Below, one piece after another: positions 44,353 through 52,884 of a stretch of 64,000 nt of DNA (position 1 is its first letter; each line of letters opens with the position of its first letter). The DNA lies in the NCBI RefSeq assembly GCF_900111965.1, contig NZ_FOJT01000001.1, forward strand, positions 372,001 to 436,000, given 5' to 3'. The notes below the pieces were generated by a model. The model was given only the letters and a program-made list of their open reading frames with translations. It was not told the DNA's origin and searched no databases. This stretch comes from Flavobacterium swingsii (GTDB lineage: Bacteria; Bacteroidota; Bacteroidia; Flavobacteriales; Flavobacteriaceae). A program made the position numbers and the translations under genes.

Positions 44353-45135
44353 CTATTGGTAAAAATATTGTGATGTTAAACTATTACCGTAGGCACTTGA
44401 TGTTATTGGATAGTTATACGAATTGTATGTAAAAACCACATCATTTGTATAAGGATATGGAGAAATATTTTCTGTAGAAGTGTAAAGTATTGAAATGTTG
44501 TTATGAGAATTCCCATAAGTTCCAGTATCCCAAAATTTAATTTTATTGTATCCAAGAATGGAGTTACTTATAGCATTTTTATCATCATAAGTATAATAAT
44601 TTGTTCTTGTTTGATTACTTCCGTTTACGACAACATACGCTTCTATTTTTTCTACATCTCCATTAGCAAATAAAAAAACTTTTCTGTTTACAATTTGTGT
44701 GTTTTGTGTAGTGAAGTCACCTGAAAACCCTAAAACAGTAACAGTCCCGTCATTACTATATGTAAATTCACATCTATATCCTTTATTATTAGAATAATCA
44801 GATGATTTTCGTTGTATCATTTTTTCTTCAGAATTATATTGAATTTCAGATTTTTCTTTTAAAACATCACTTTCAAAATATAAAGTTTGAGTAATCAGAT
44901 TCCCCGTATATGAGTATTCAATTCTAGTTCCATTAGATGAAACCATTTTTTGCAATTTATTACCAATATAAAAAAAATCTGATGTCGTAACATTTGATCC
45001 ATTTGTTGAAATAGATCTTTTCAAAAGAGTGCCATTATTAGTAAAAGTTGGTTCTGCTGCTGTTTCTGGAGAATCTTTACTACATGAAATAAATACAAAC
45101 AATAAGCTAACAAACAACAACGTTATTTTTCTCAT
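44353..45135 (-). CDS. YD-repeat-like lipoprotein L1 (paralogue family)
   Basis: A 260-aa lipoprotein with lipobox FISC (MRKITLLFVSLLFVFISC). The mature part is built of short beta-hairpin repeats of RHS/YD style: FYIGNKLQKMVSSNGTRIEYSYTGNLITQ, then KSEIQYNSEEKMIQRK. It ends SQYFYQ. It is one of four paralogues (L1-L4) between 44.3 and 49.8 kb that share the signal, repeat order and C-terminal QYFYQ-like end. L1 is closest to L3, including the 5' flank. Function unknown; the YD-like pattern suggests a cell-surface or envelope protein. Confidence 0.75.
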   Translation of the reverse strand: MRKITLLFVSLLFVFISCSKDSPETAAEPTFTNNGTLLKRSISTNGSNVTTSDFFYIGNKLQKMVSSNGTRIEYSYTGNLITQTLYFESDVLKEKSEIQYNSEEKMIQRKSSDYSNNKGYRCEFTYSNDGTVTVLGFSGDFTTQNTQIVNRKVFLFANGDVEKIEAYVVVNGSNQTRTNYYTYDDKNAISNSILGYNKIKFWDTGTYGNSHNNISILYTSTENISPYPYTNDVVFTYNSYNYPITSSAYGNSLTSQYFYQ

Positions 45136-45191
45136 AATTATAGGAAATTAAATTCGTGTAAAGCAAAAAAAAAAAAACGATTTAATTGGTG

Positions 45192-45210
45192 TTTTGTAAG
45201 TTTATTTTTA
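45192..45210 (-). promoter_or_regulatory. 19-nt motif upstream of L1
   Basis: TTTTGTAAGTTTATTTTTA on the plus strand, 57 bp from the L1 ATG. The identical motif stands 56-58 bp before L2, L3 and L4, so it probably belongs to a shared promoter or operator. Confidence 0.6.
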
Positions 45211-45263
45211 GATAATATTTTTATCCCATTTTCTCACTTTGCTACTAGTGCAAATCTATTTAG

Positions 45264-45271
45264 TACTTTTG
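45264..45271 (+). promoter_or_regulatory. Orphan duplicate of the ABC exporter promoter
   Basis: A TACTTTTG box in a stretch matching the ABC exporter promoter at 47147 (shared GTGCAAATCTATTTA...TACTTTTGTA.TTCTATAA). Here no rightward gene follows; the L2 terminator hairpin begins about 16 nt later. A TTTG lies 22 nt upstream. Confidence 0.5.
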
Positions 45272-45286
45272 TACTTCTATAAAAAG

Positions 45287-45325
45287 AAAAAACCTTTCAG
45301 TGTTTGAATTCTGAAAGGGTTTTTT
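45287..45325. terminator. Terminator of lipoprotein L2
   Basis: AAAAAACCTTTCAG / CTGAAAGGGTTTTTT with 10-nt loop; T-runs on both strands. It would also stop any transcript from the orphan promoter at 45264. Confidence 0.85.
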
Positions 45326-45342
45326 ATATTTTTATTATAAAT

Positions 45343-46098
45343 CTATTGATAAAAATATTGAGCTGTGATAACATCACTTGAATTATCAAGAGTATGGGTA
45401 CTTGTTATAGGGAAATTATTGGAATTGTAAGTATACGTAGTAGTATCAGTACCTGTTATACCTCCTGTTGCTGTATAATGATAGGTTAACTCATTGTGAA
45501 AAATTCCACTACCCCAATAAGCAAATGCCATTTTATCAAAACCAACAATATTTTTAAACGGACTATTCATACCATCATATGTATAAGTATCTTCACTAAC
45601 TCCTCCTCCACTTAAATTTTTAGTTATCCTAACTATTTCGCCATTCTGAAAGTAAATCACTCCTGAGTCTCCTGAGTCATTAAATGAAATAGTTCCGTTT
45701 GAATTATGAACATACGATGTTTCAAATACACCAGAGCCTAAATCATTACGACCAATTAATTTGTTACTAGAATTGTAATGAAAATCATCTGTAGATGATA
45801 GTGTGTTGTCAGCATTATAATTACGAATTTCAGTAATTAAATCTCCCGTATAAATATATACATCATAACTACCATTAGGATAAGTAATTCTGTTTAATTT
45901 ATTTCCTGCATAAGTAAAATTTATTTCATCGGCTCCAGACACAGAGTTAGCAGTAATAATCGCTTTTTTCAATAAAATCCCATTAGTATCTACAACAGAA
46001 TCAGCAAGAGGAACAATAACAGGCAAACTGTCAGCGTCGCTTGAACACGAAGCAATAACAAGTGCAACAACACTTAATAACAAAACAATTTTTTTCAT
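45343..46098 (-). CDS. YD-repeat-like lipoprotein L2 (paralogue family)
   Basis: A 251-aa lipoprotein, lipobox IASC (MKKIVLLLSVVALVIASC), then CSSDADSLPVIVPLAD. The mature part has the same repeat layout as L1/L3/L4: NFTYAGNKLNRITYPNGSYDVYIYTGDLITEIRNY, DFHYNSSNKLIGRNDL, YNSNNFPITSTHTLD, ending AQYFYQ. Its signal peptide is more like L4 than L1/L3. Transcribed from its own copy of the shared control region. Function unknown. Confidence 0.75.
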   Translation of the reverse strand: MKKIVLLLSVVALVIASCSSDADSLPVIVPLADSVVDTNGILLKKAIITANSVSGADEINFTYAGNKLNRITYPNGSYDVYIYTGDLITEIRNYNADNTLSSTDDFHYNSSNKLIGRNDLGSGVFETSYVHNSNGTISFNDSGDSGVIYFQNGEIVRITKNLSGGGVSEDTYTYDGMNSPFKNIVGFDKMAFAYWGSGIFHNELTYHYTATGGITGTDTTTYTYNSNNFPITSTHTLDNSSDVITAQYFYQ

Positions 46099-46155
46099 TT
46101 TTTTGGGTTATATAAATTTCTGCAAAGAAAAAAAGAAAAAAAAGATTAATTGATT

Positions 46156-46174
46156 TTTTGTAAGTTTATTTTTA
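46156..46174 (-). promoter_or_regulatory. 19-nt motif upstream of L2
   Basis: The same TTTTGTAAGTTTATTTTTA motif, 58 bp from the L2 ATG. Sequence between motif and ATG is A/T-rich and differs from L1 except for local similarity. Confidence 0.6.
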
Positions 46175-46184
46175 TCTAAAAGCA

Positions 46185-46221
46185 AAAACCATTTCAGCGT
46201 TTGAATTCTGAAAGGATTTTG
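46185..46221. terminator. Weak terminator of lipoprotein L3
   Basis: AAAAACCATTTCAG / CTGAAAGGATTTTG: the same hairpin type as for L1, L2 and alaS but with a mismatch in the CCTTTCAG core, so it may leak. Confidence 0.55.
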
Positions 46222-46230
46222 TTTTATTCA

Positions 46231-47019
46231 TTACTGATAGAATATTTGAGTAACTAAAGCAGGACTACCCGACGAGTCGGTTTGTGTTTTAGTAATTGGG
46301 TAATTATTTACATTATAAGTATATGTAGAAAGAGTTTGACTGACATTTGTTGTGTTTGTAGCACTATAAGTTGTTGAAACAATATTATTTGAATCCCCAA
46401 AACGACTTGTATCATAAGTAATTAACTTATTAAATCCTAAAACAGAATTATGAATCTCATTTTTGGCATCGTAAACATAATTTGATGTTTGGGTTTCCAT
46501 CGTTCCATTAATAAGTATATATTGCTCTCTTTTTATTGCAATTCCATTTTGAAAAAAAACTTTATAATTTTTAGTATTTGTAGTTTGAGTAACTAAATCA
46601 CCCGAATATATAGAAAGACTAACCGTTCCATCCGAATTATAAATATAAACATATTTGTAACCTTGGTTTAAAGAAGGATTTAAAGATAACGCTTGTACTA
46701 ATTTATTATCACTGTTATATGAAAAATTTGTTGTTTTAGAAAGAACATTGTCGCTATAGAAATCGGTTCTAGTTATCAAATCGTTAGTATAGGTGTAATT
46801 TGTATAATTACCTTCTGAAAATTTTGTTTGAATAAGTTTATTTCCGTTATAAAAATATTCCTGTGTTACAACATTAGTTCCCGATGTAGTAATAACTTTT
46901 ATAGGTAATATTCCATTAGGATTTGATGCAGATGATGTCGCAATCGATTCGTCTCCACTCTTAGAACAAGAAACAAACACAAACAATAAGGTAACAAACA
47001 ACAAAGTTATTTTTCTCAT
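46231..47019 (-). CDS. YD-repeat-like lipoprotein L3 (paralogue family)
   Basis: A 262-aa lipoprotein, lipobox FVSC (MRKITLLFVTLLFVFVSC), then CSKSGDESIATSS. Repeats: YFYNGNKLIQTKFSEGNYTNYTYTNDLITRTDFY, NFSYNSDNKLVQALS, YNVNNYPITKTQ; ends TQIFYQ. Signal and 5' flank are almost the same as L1. It is divergent from the ABC exporter with 161 nt between the starts, so the two could be coregulated. Function unknown. Confidence 0.75.
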   Translation of the reverse strand: MRKITLLFVTLLFVFVSCSKSGDESIATSSASNPNGILPIKVITTSGTNVVTQEYFYNGNKLIQTKFSEGNYTNYTYTNDLITRTDFYSDNVLSKTTNFSYNSDNKLVQALSLNPSLNQGYKYVYIYNSDGTVSLSIYSGDLVTQTTNTKNYKVFFQNGIAIKREQYILINGTMETQTSNYVYDAKNEIHNSVLGFNKLITYDTSRFGDSNNIVSTTYSATNTTNVSQTLSTYTYNVNNYPITKTQTDSSGSPALVTQIFYQ

Positions 47020-47075
47020 AATTATAGGAAATTAAATTCGCGTAAAGCAAAAAAAAAAAAACGATTTAATTGGTC

Positions 47076-47094
47076 TTTTGTAAGTTTATTTTTA
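47076..47094 (-). promoter_or_regulatory. 19-nt motif upstream of L3
   Basis: The same 19-nt TTTTGTAAGTTTATTTTTA motif, 57 bp before the L3 ATG, in the divergent region shared with the ABC exporter. Confidence 0.6.
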
Positions 47095-47146
47095 GATAAT
47101 ATTTTATTCCATTTTTATTAATTTTTACTCGTGCAAATCTATTTAC

Positions 47147-47154
47147 TACTTTTG
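47147..47154 (+). promoter_or_regulatory. -7 box TACTTTTG of the ABC exporter gene
   Basis: Exact TAnnTTTG 26 nt before the ATG at 47181. No good -33 TTTG at normal distance (TTTA instead). A duplicate of this promoter stands at 45264 without a gene. Confidence 0.6.
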
Positions 47155-47180
47155 TATTTCTATAATAAAGAAAAACAAAC

Positions 47181-48941
47181 ATGAAACTTCTATATTCTTA
47201 CTTAATAAAACACAAATTCTTATTACTTTTTGCATTGCTAATGGCCGCAATAAACATTTGTTTTAGCTTAAGCGATTCGATTATTACTGGTAAATTGATG
47301 CAAGATTGTGGTGTTGGTATCGCAAAATACAAAGGACAAGAACTTAATTTCATAAAAGCCGTTGGTTTTTGGATAGGTCTTTCTCTTGGAGCTGCCATGA
47401 TTTCTAGAATTACCAAAAATTTTCAGGATTATTTTACCAATTTAGTGATTCAAAGAACTGGTGCCGAAATGTATACTGACGGAATTAAAAAGTCTTTAGA
47501 CTTACCTTATGAAGATTTTGAAGACCAACGAAGCGGAGAAACACTAAGTAAATTGCAAAAAGCCCGCACCGATTCGGAGAAGCTAATTACACTTTCTATT
47601 TCGTTAATATTTCAAACCATTATCGGATTTATTTTTGTGATTGTTTACATTTCCAGAATCGATTATCGCATTGCTTTTGTATTTATACTAACAGCTCCAA
47701 TCATTGCTTTTATTAGTTCTTTTTTAGGCAAAAAAATTAAAATTGTTTCTAGAAGAATCGTACAACAAACCAATTCGCTTGCTGGTTCTACAACCGAAAG
47801 TTTGAGAAACATAGAATTAGTAAAAAGTTTAGGATTAACACAACAAGAAGAAAGTCGATTAAATTCGAACACACACAAAATTTTACACTTAGAAATAGAG
47901 AAAATTCGTTTCATTAGAAGTTTAAGTTTTATTCAAGGAACTACGGTGCATTTTATGAGAACATGCGTTGTTTTTACCTTATATTACTTTCTGTTTGGGA
48001 ATAAAATATTAGTAGGAGATTTACTTACAATGGTGTTTTTCACCTTCTTTATTTTCAATCCATTGCAAGAATTAAGCGCGTTTATCATTGCTAAAAATGA
48101 AACCAAAGTTTCGATGGAAAATTTCGAAAATTTATTAAATGCTAAATCAGAATTTCGTCCAGAAAATCCTAAATCGATAGGAAAAATTGCTTCTTTGCAA
48201 TTTATCAATGTGAGTTTTAAACACAAAACGGCAAAATTTTCAGCAGTCGAAAATATCGATTTTCATATCAAACAAGGAGAAACAGTTGCTTTCGTTGGAC
48301 CGTCTGGTGCGGGAAAAACTACTTTGGTAAAATTATTAGTAGGATTGTATCCGCCAGCAGAAGGAAAAGTATTGTATAATGCTGTAAATTCTAATGAAAT
48401 CGATTTGTTAGATTTGCGTCAACAATTGGGATTTGTAACACAAGATGCACAATTATTTTCGGGAACCATTCGTGAGAATTTATTGTTTGTAAAACCTGAT
48501 GCGACTGATGAAGAACTGCATCATGCCTTAAACAGAGCGAGTTGCGAAAATTTACTAAAACGTGCCGAAGACGGACTAAATTCGACCATTGGCGAAGGCG
48601 GAATTAAAGTTTCTGGCGGAGAAAAGCAACGTTTGTCTATTGCTCGTGCGATATTAAGAAATCCAAATTTATTAATTTTTGATGAAGCCACCTCAGCATT
48701 AGATTCGATTACAGAAGAAGAAATAAATACTACCATTAGAAATATTTCGGACAAAAACCGAATTACTGTTCTTATTGCCCATCGATTATCGACCATTATG
48801 CATGCAGATAGAATTTTTGTTTTGGAACAAGGAAAAATCATCGAGCAAGGAAAACATGAAGATTTATTGGAAGAAAAAGGTTTGTATTATGCGATGTGGA
48901 GACAGCAAATTGGGGAACGAAAAAGTGTAACAGTAGCGTAA
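47181..48941 (+). CDS. ABC exporter, fused permease and ATPase
   Basis: A 586-aa half-transporter of the MsbA/multidrug type, working as a dimer in the inner membrane. Seen: six-helix membrane domain (about 10-310), then an ATPase with Walker A GPSGAGKTT (373-381), Q-loop in LGFVTQDAQLF, signature VSGGEKQRLS, Walker B LLIFDEATSALDS and H-loop AHRLSTI. All catalytic residues are present. It is flanked by the lipoprotein paralogues L3 (divergent) and L4 (convergent). Substrate (lipid, peptide or drug) cannot be read from sequence. Confidence 0.92.
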   Translation: MKLLYSYLIKHKFLLLFALLMAAINICFSLSDSIITGKLMQDCGVGIAKYKGQELNFIKAVGFWIGLSLGAAMISRITKNFQDYFTNLVIQRTGAEMYTDGIKKSLDLPYEDFEDQRSGETLSKLQKARTDSEKLITLSISLIFQTIIGFIFVIVYISRIDYRIAFVFILTAPIIAFISSFLGKKIKIVSRRIVQQTNSLAGSTTESLRNIELVKSLGLTQQEESRLNSNTHKILHLEIEKIRFIRSLSFIQGTTVHFMRTCVVFTLYYFLFGNKILVGDLLTMVFFTFFIFNPLQELSAFIIAKNETKVSMENFENLLNAKSEFRPENPKSIGKIASLQFINVSFKHKTAKFSAVENIDFHIKQGETVAFVGPSGAGKTTLVKLLVGLYPPAEGKVLYNAVNSNEIDLLDLRQQLGFVTQDAQLFSGTIRENLLFVKPDATDEELHHALNRASCENLLKRAEDGLNSTIGEGGIKVSGGEKQRLSIARAILRNPNLLIFDEATSALDSITEEEINTTIRNISDKNRITVLIAHRLSTIMHADRIFVLEQGKIIEQGKHEDLLEEKGLYYAMWRQQIGERKSVTVA

Positions 48942-48944
48942 AAT

Positions 48945-48983
48945 AAAAAAGCCTTTCAAAAGTTTAATTTTGAAAGGCTTTTT
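48945..48983. terminator. Bidirectional terminator between ABC exporter and L4
   Basis: AAAAAAGCCTTTCAAAA / TTTTGAAAGGCTTTTT with short loop; it serves the converging ABC exporter and L4 genes. Confidence 0.88.
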
Positions 48984-48996
48984 ATTAAACGAGAAA

Positions 48997-49764
48997 TTAT
49001 TCGTAAAAATATTGTATTGTACTAGTAGAACCTGTGCTTAAAGTACGTATCGCTGAAGTAGGATAATTATTCTGATTATATGTTACTACATCTGAATAAC
49101 CCGTGACTAATACGTTATTAGAATCATGTGTTTGCGAACTTATTAAGTTCCTTTTTTTTCCTGAATCAGATAAAAATAGTTTATCAAACCCTGTGACGTT
49201 TTTAAAAACAGAATTTCCAGTATCAAATGTATTTTCTTTTCTATATGTCAACACACCATTTTGATACTCTTCTTTTTTAAAAATTTCGCTATCACTATTT
49301 AACCACATTTTACCCGTACCAGATAAAGTATTCTGACTCGAAAAATTTCCTCTATATACTTCATAGTGAATTGTGCCGTCTAAATTGTAATTATAAACTG
49401 TTTTACTAGCAATTAAATTATCATATGATAAACTTTTCGCACTTATCATTTTATTATTTGAATCATACTCATAAATAGTTTCAACTGATAAAACATTATT
49501 ATTATATTGAGCTCCTCGTGTAATTAAATCTCCTATATAAGTATGAGTAATATATGAATCTGTATTTATGTTTATTCTTAACAATTTATTCCCACTATAA
49601 ACATATTCCAAAGTGAATGATGAACTTCCATTCGTGGATACTGATTTTTTTAACAAAATATTATTTGGTTCTACTGATACTGATTGAACTGAATTATCCT
49701 CATTTTTAGAACAAGACGTAAAAGCAAGCATCACAACACTTAATAACAAAACAATTCTTTTCAT
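48997..49764 (-). CDS. YD-repeat-like lipoprotein L4 (paralogue family)
   Basis: A 255-aa lipoprotein, lipobox FTSC (MKRIVLLLSVVMLAFTSC), then CSKNEDNSVQS. Repeats: EYVYSGNKLLRININTDSYITHTYIGDLITRGAQY, IYEYDSNNKMISAKSL, YNQNNYPTSAIRTLS; ends IQYFYE. It is separated from its three paralogues by the ABC exporter, which lies inside the array. Function unknown, as for L1-L3. Confidence 0.75.
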   Translation of the reverse strand: MKRIVLLLSVVMLAFTSCSKNEDNSVQSVSVEPNNILLKKSVSTNGSSSFTLEYVYSGNKLLRININTDSYITHTYIGDLITRGAQYNNNVLSVETIYEYDSNNKMISAKSLSYDNLIASKTVYNYNLDGTIHYEVYRGNFSSQNTLSGTGKMWLNSDSEIFKKEEYQNGVLTYRKENTFDTGNSVFKNVTGFDKLFLSDSGKKRNLISSQTHDSNNVLVTGYSDVVTYNQNNYPTSAIRTLSTGSTSTIQYFYE

Positions 49765-49819
49765 TTTTGGGATTTATAAATTCGTGTAAAGCAAGAAAAT
49801 AAAAACGAATTAATTGTTT

Positions 49820-49838
49820 TTTTGTAAGTTTATTTTTA
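49820..49838 (-). promoter_or_regulatory. 19-nt motif upstream of L4
   Basis: The fourth exact copy of TTTTGTAAGTTTATTTTTA, 56 bp from the L4 ATG. The alaS terminator follows within 20 nt. Confidence 0.6.
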
Positions 49839-49857
49839 GAAATACGAAGATTTAACT

Positions 49858-49890
49858 AAAAAAGCCTTTCAGAATACTGAAAGGCTTTTC
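49858..49890. terminator. Terminator of alaS
   Basis: AAAAAAGCCTTTCAG / CTGAAAGGCTTTT around a 3-nt loop, 23 nt past the alaS stop, T-run on the minus strand. Core sequence shared with the lipoprotein terminators. Confidence 0.88.
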
Positions 49891-49912
49891 TAATTATCTA
49901 TTTTAAAAAAAT

Positions 49913-52549
49913 CTACTTCACAAAGTCAACCGCTTTTTCTAAAGCTTCCTTAATTCCAGAAACGTTTTTTCCTTTTCCTGACGCGAAGAAAGGTTGTCCG
50001 CCACCGTTTCCGTCAATGTATTTTCCTAATTCTTTGATAACAGCATTAGCGTTTAAGCTTTTTTCTGCAACCAATTCTTTAGAGATATAACAATGAATAT
50101 TTGGTGTATTGTCTTCTATAGAAGCTAAAACTACAAACGAATTTGGATTTGAACTTCCCAATGCTTGCGCCAAATCTTTGGTTGAACTCATTGACAAATC
50201 TACTTGTTTCGACAAAAAGTTGATTCCATTAATTTCTTGAAATTCAAAAACCAAAGTGTTTTTTAATCCGTCGATTTTTTCTTTTAGTAATTGCTCGATT
50301 TGTTTTTTCAATTTCGCATTATCCTCTTGCAATGAAACAACCGATTTTAAAATATCTTGTGGGTTTTTCAAAGCAATTTTTACTTCATCTAAAATATTTT
50401 CTTGCAAAGCAAAATGTGTTTTTACAGCATCGCTTGTAATGGCTTCGATACGACGAATCCCTGCTGCAACGGCTCCTTCTGATACAATTTTGAAATGCCA
50501 GATTTCAGCAGTGTTTTTCACGTGAATTCCACCACACAATTCCATGCTTTCACCAAATTTAATTGCACGAACATTGTCACCATATTTTTCTCCAAATAAA
50601 GCCATAGCACCTTCGTCTAAAGCTTGTTGAATCGGAATACTTCTTCTTTCTATTAATGGTAATTGTTGTTGAATTCTTGTATTTACAAAATTCTCAACTT
50701 CTAGCAATTGCTCATCTGTTACTTTACTAAAATGTGAAAAGTCGAAACGCAAATTATTTGGGTTTACTAATGATCCTTTTTGCTCCACATGCGTTCCTAA
50801 AATAGTTCGCAATGCCAAATGCATTAAGTGTGTCGCTGAGTGATTTCTAGACGATAAATCTCGCAAATCGGTATTTACTTTAGCGACAAAACCAGCATTT
50901 ACATTTTCAGGCAATTGCTTTGCAAAATGAAGAATCAAGTTATTCTCCTTTTTCGTATCAATAATATCAATCGTTTCGTTAGCAGAAACTAAAGTTCCTT
51001 TATCTCCAACTTGACCTCCACCTTCTGGGTAAAACGGCGTATTGTCTAAAACGATTTGGTATAAAATTCCGTCTTTTTTAGAATCCACTTTACGAATACG
51101 TGTGATTTTTACTTCGTTTTCTGTTTGATCGTATCCAACGAATGTTTCTACATTTCCTGGAATTAAAACTGACCAATCTTCAGTTGAAACTTCTGATGCA
51201 GCACGAGAACGATTTTTTTGTTCTTGCATGGCAGCATTAAATCCAACTTCGTCTAATTCGTAACCTTTTTCTCTTAATATTAAAGCTGTTAAATCGATTG
51301 GAAATCCGAAAGTATCATATAATTCGAATGCTTTTGCTCCTGAAACTTCTTTTCCTTTTGTTTCGGCAACAACTTTGTCTAACAATTGCAATCCTTGATC
51401 TAAAGTTCTCAAGAAAGAAGCTTCTTCTTCACGAATTACATTGGTAACTAATTGTTGTTGTGATTTTATTTCTGGGAAAAATTCTCCCATTTGATTCGCC
51501 AAAACTTCTACCAATTTATTGATAAAAGGTTCTTTGGTATCCAAAAATGTAAATCCGTAACGAATCGCACGACGCAAAATTCTACGAATTACATAACCTG
51601 CGCCTGTGTTAGATGGTAACTGTCCGTCGGCAATAGCAAAAGCTACGGCACGAACGTGATCTACGATAACACGAATGGCAATATTTGTTTTATTTTGTTC
51701 TTCTGATATATTTTTAACTTCGTTTGAAGTATATTTTAATCTGGTAATTTGTTCCACTTTTTCGATAAGTGGCGTAAAAACATCGGTGTCATAATTTGAT
51801 GTTTTTCCTTGCAAAGCCATACACAAACGCTCAAATCCCATTCCGGTATCTACGTGTTGTGCTGGTAATTTTTCTAGAGAACCATCGGCTTTACGGTTAA
51901 ATTCCATAAAAACGTTATTCCAGATTTCGACAACTTGTGGATGATCATTGTTAACCAAACTTTTCCCAGAAACGGATGCTTTTTCTGCATCAGTACGCAA
52001 ATCAACATGGATTTCGGAACATGGTCCGCAAGGTCCTTGATCTCCCATTTCCCAGAAATTGTCTTTTTTGTTTCCAAGAATGATTCTATCTTCGTCGATT
52101 AATCCTTTCCAGATATCCCAAGCTTCTTGGTCGAATGGCACATTGTCTTCTTTGCTTCCTTCGAAAACGGAAACGTAAAGATTTTCCTTTGGTATTTTGT
52201 ACACTTCTGTTAATAATTCCCAAGCCCAATTGATGGCTTCTTTTTTGAAATAATCACCAAAAGACCAGTTTCCTAACATTTCGAACATCGTGTGATGATA
52301 AGTATCGAAACCTACATCTTCGAGATCATTGTGTTTTCCTGAAACGCGCAAACATTTTTGTGTATCAGCAATTCTTGGGCTTTTTGGCGTTCCGTTTCCT
52401 AAGAAATATTCTTTGAATTGTGCCATTCCTGAATTGTTAAACATCAGAGTTGGATCGTCTTTTAAGACAATTGGCGCTGACGGAACGATAAGATGTCCTT
52501 TAGATTCGAAGAATTGAAGGTATTGCTTGCGGATTTCTTTTGATGTCAT
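49913..52549 (-). CDS. alaS: Alanyl-tRNA synthetase
   Basis: Charges tRNA-Ala and edits misacylated Ser/Gly. 878 aa, the usual length. Seen: N-terminal class II catalytic domain (about 1-250, [44 protein letters not shown]), the editing domain with zinc ligands in [12 protein letters not shown] and CGGIHV, a coiled-coil linker, and a C-terminal DHHA1-like region ending [14 protein letters not shown]. Its leader contains a 13-bp inverted repeat. It is a single gene ended by a strong hairpin. Confidence 0.97.
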   Translation of the reverse strand: MTSKEIRKQYLQFFESKGHLIVPSAPIVLKDDPTLMFNNSGMAQFKEYFLGNGTPKSPRIADTQKCLRVSGKHNDLEDVGFDTYHHTMFEMLGNWSFGDYFKKEAINWAWELLTEVYKIPKENLYVSVFEGSKEDNVPFDQEAWDIWKGLIDEDRIILGNKKDNFWEMGDQGPCGPCSEIHVDLRTDAEKASVSGKSLVNNDHPQVVEIWNNVFMEFNRKADGSLEKLPAQHVDTGMGFERLCMALQGKTSNYDTDVFTPLIEKVEQITRLKYTSNEVKNISEEQNKTNIAIRVIVDHVRAVAFAIADGQLPSNTGAGYVIRRILRRAIRYGFTFLDTKEPFINKLVEVLANQMGEFFPEIKSQQQLVTNVIREEEASFLRTLDQGLQLLDKVVAETKGKEVSGAKAFELYDTFGFPIDLTALILREKGYELDEVGFNAAMQEQKNRSRAASEVSTEDWSVLIPGNVETFVGYDQTENEVKITRIRKVDSKKDGILYQIVLDNTPFYPEGGGQVGDKGTLVSANETIDIIDTKKENNLILHFAKQLPENVNAGFVAKVNTDLRDLSSRNHSATHLMHLALRTILGTHVEQKGSLVNPNNLRFDFSHFSKVTDEQLLEVENFVNTRIQQQLPLIERRSIPIQQALDEGAMALFGEKYGDNVRAIKFGESMELCGGIHVKNTAEIWHFKIVSEGAVAAGIRRIEAITSDAVKTHFALQENILDEVKIALKNPQDILKSVVSLQEDNAKLKKQIEQLLKEKIDGLKNTLVFEFQEINGINFLSKQVDLSMSSTKDLAQALGSSNPNSFVVLASIEDNTPNIHCYISKELVAEKSLNANAVIKELGKYIDGNGGGQPFFASGKGKNVSGIKEALEKAVDFVK

Positions 52550-52558
52550 TTCTTGTGT

Positions 52559-52610
52559 TTATTCGGTTATTTGTTGATTTGTTGATTTGGATTTTCGAAT
52601 AACCGAATAA
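52559..52610 (-). promoter_or_regulatory. 13-bp inverted repeat in the alaS leader region
   Basis: TTATTCGGTTATT (52559-52571) and its exact complement AATAACCGAATAA (52598-52610), 26 nt apart, starting 10 nt before the alaS ATG. The spacer holds a tandem TTTGTTGA repeat. A related but broken stretch occurs at 60013-60041 downstream of era, so it may be a repeat rather than an operator. Confidence 0.5.
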
Positions 52611-52638
52611 CCAAATTAACAAATAAACCCTTTTTTTT

Positions 52639-52782
52639 TGCCCCAGATAGTAGTGAAAAGCTTCGAGATTCAGAAAGCTATTTTTTCTTGAGTTTGTAGA
52701 ACGACCGAAGGAAGTTCCTGCAAACTCGTAGAAAAAAAGATTTCTGGACGAGAACTTGTAACTGATAGCTGGATTAGGCGAC
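52639..52782. repeat. Intergenic hairpin element (copy B)
   Basis: Starts GCCCCAGATAGTAGTGAAAAGCT and ends TTGTAACTGATAGCTGG. Its middle is unlike the other copies and forms its own hairpin (GAGTTTGTAG.../...CTGCAAACTC). It lies between alaS and the M23 peptidase gene; apart from this and the alaS leader repeat the 335-nt gap contains no gene. Confidence 0.65.
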
Positions 52783-52884
52783 TAATTAAAAAAATGCTTA
52801 ATAATTGAAACATTTTCTACATTAGTTCGTCTAATATTTTGTTACTTTGTCATAATGACTGCAAAAATAGTATATTTTTAAGAT

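Noticed and set aside
44353..49764. Lipoprotein array considered as an Rhs/toxin-immunity locus
   Set aside because: The proteins are short lipoproteins without a toxin tip, and no immunity-like gene accompanies them; only YD-like repeats are shared.
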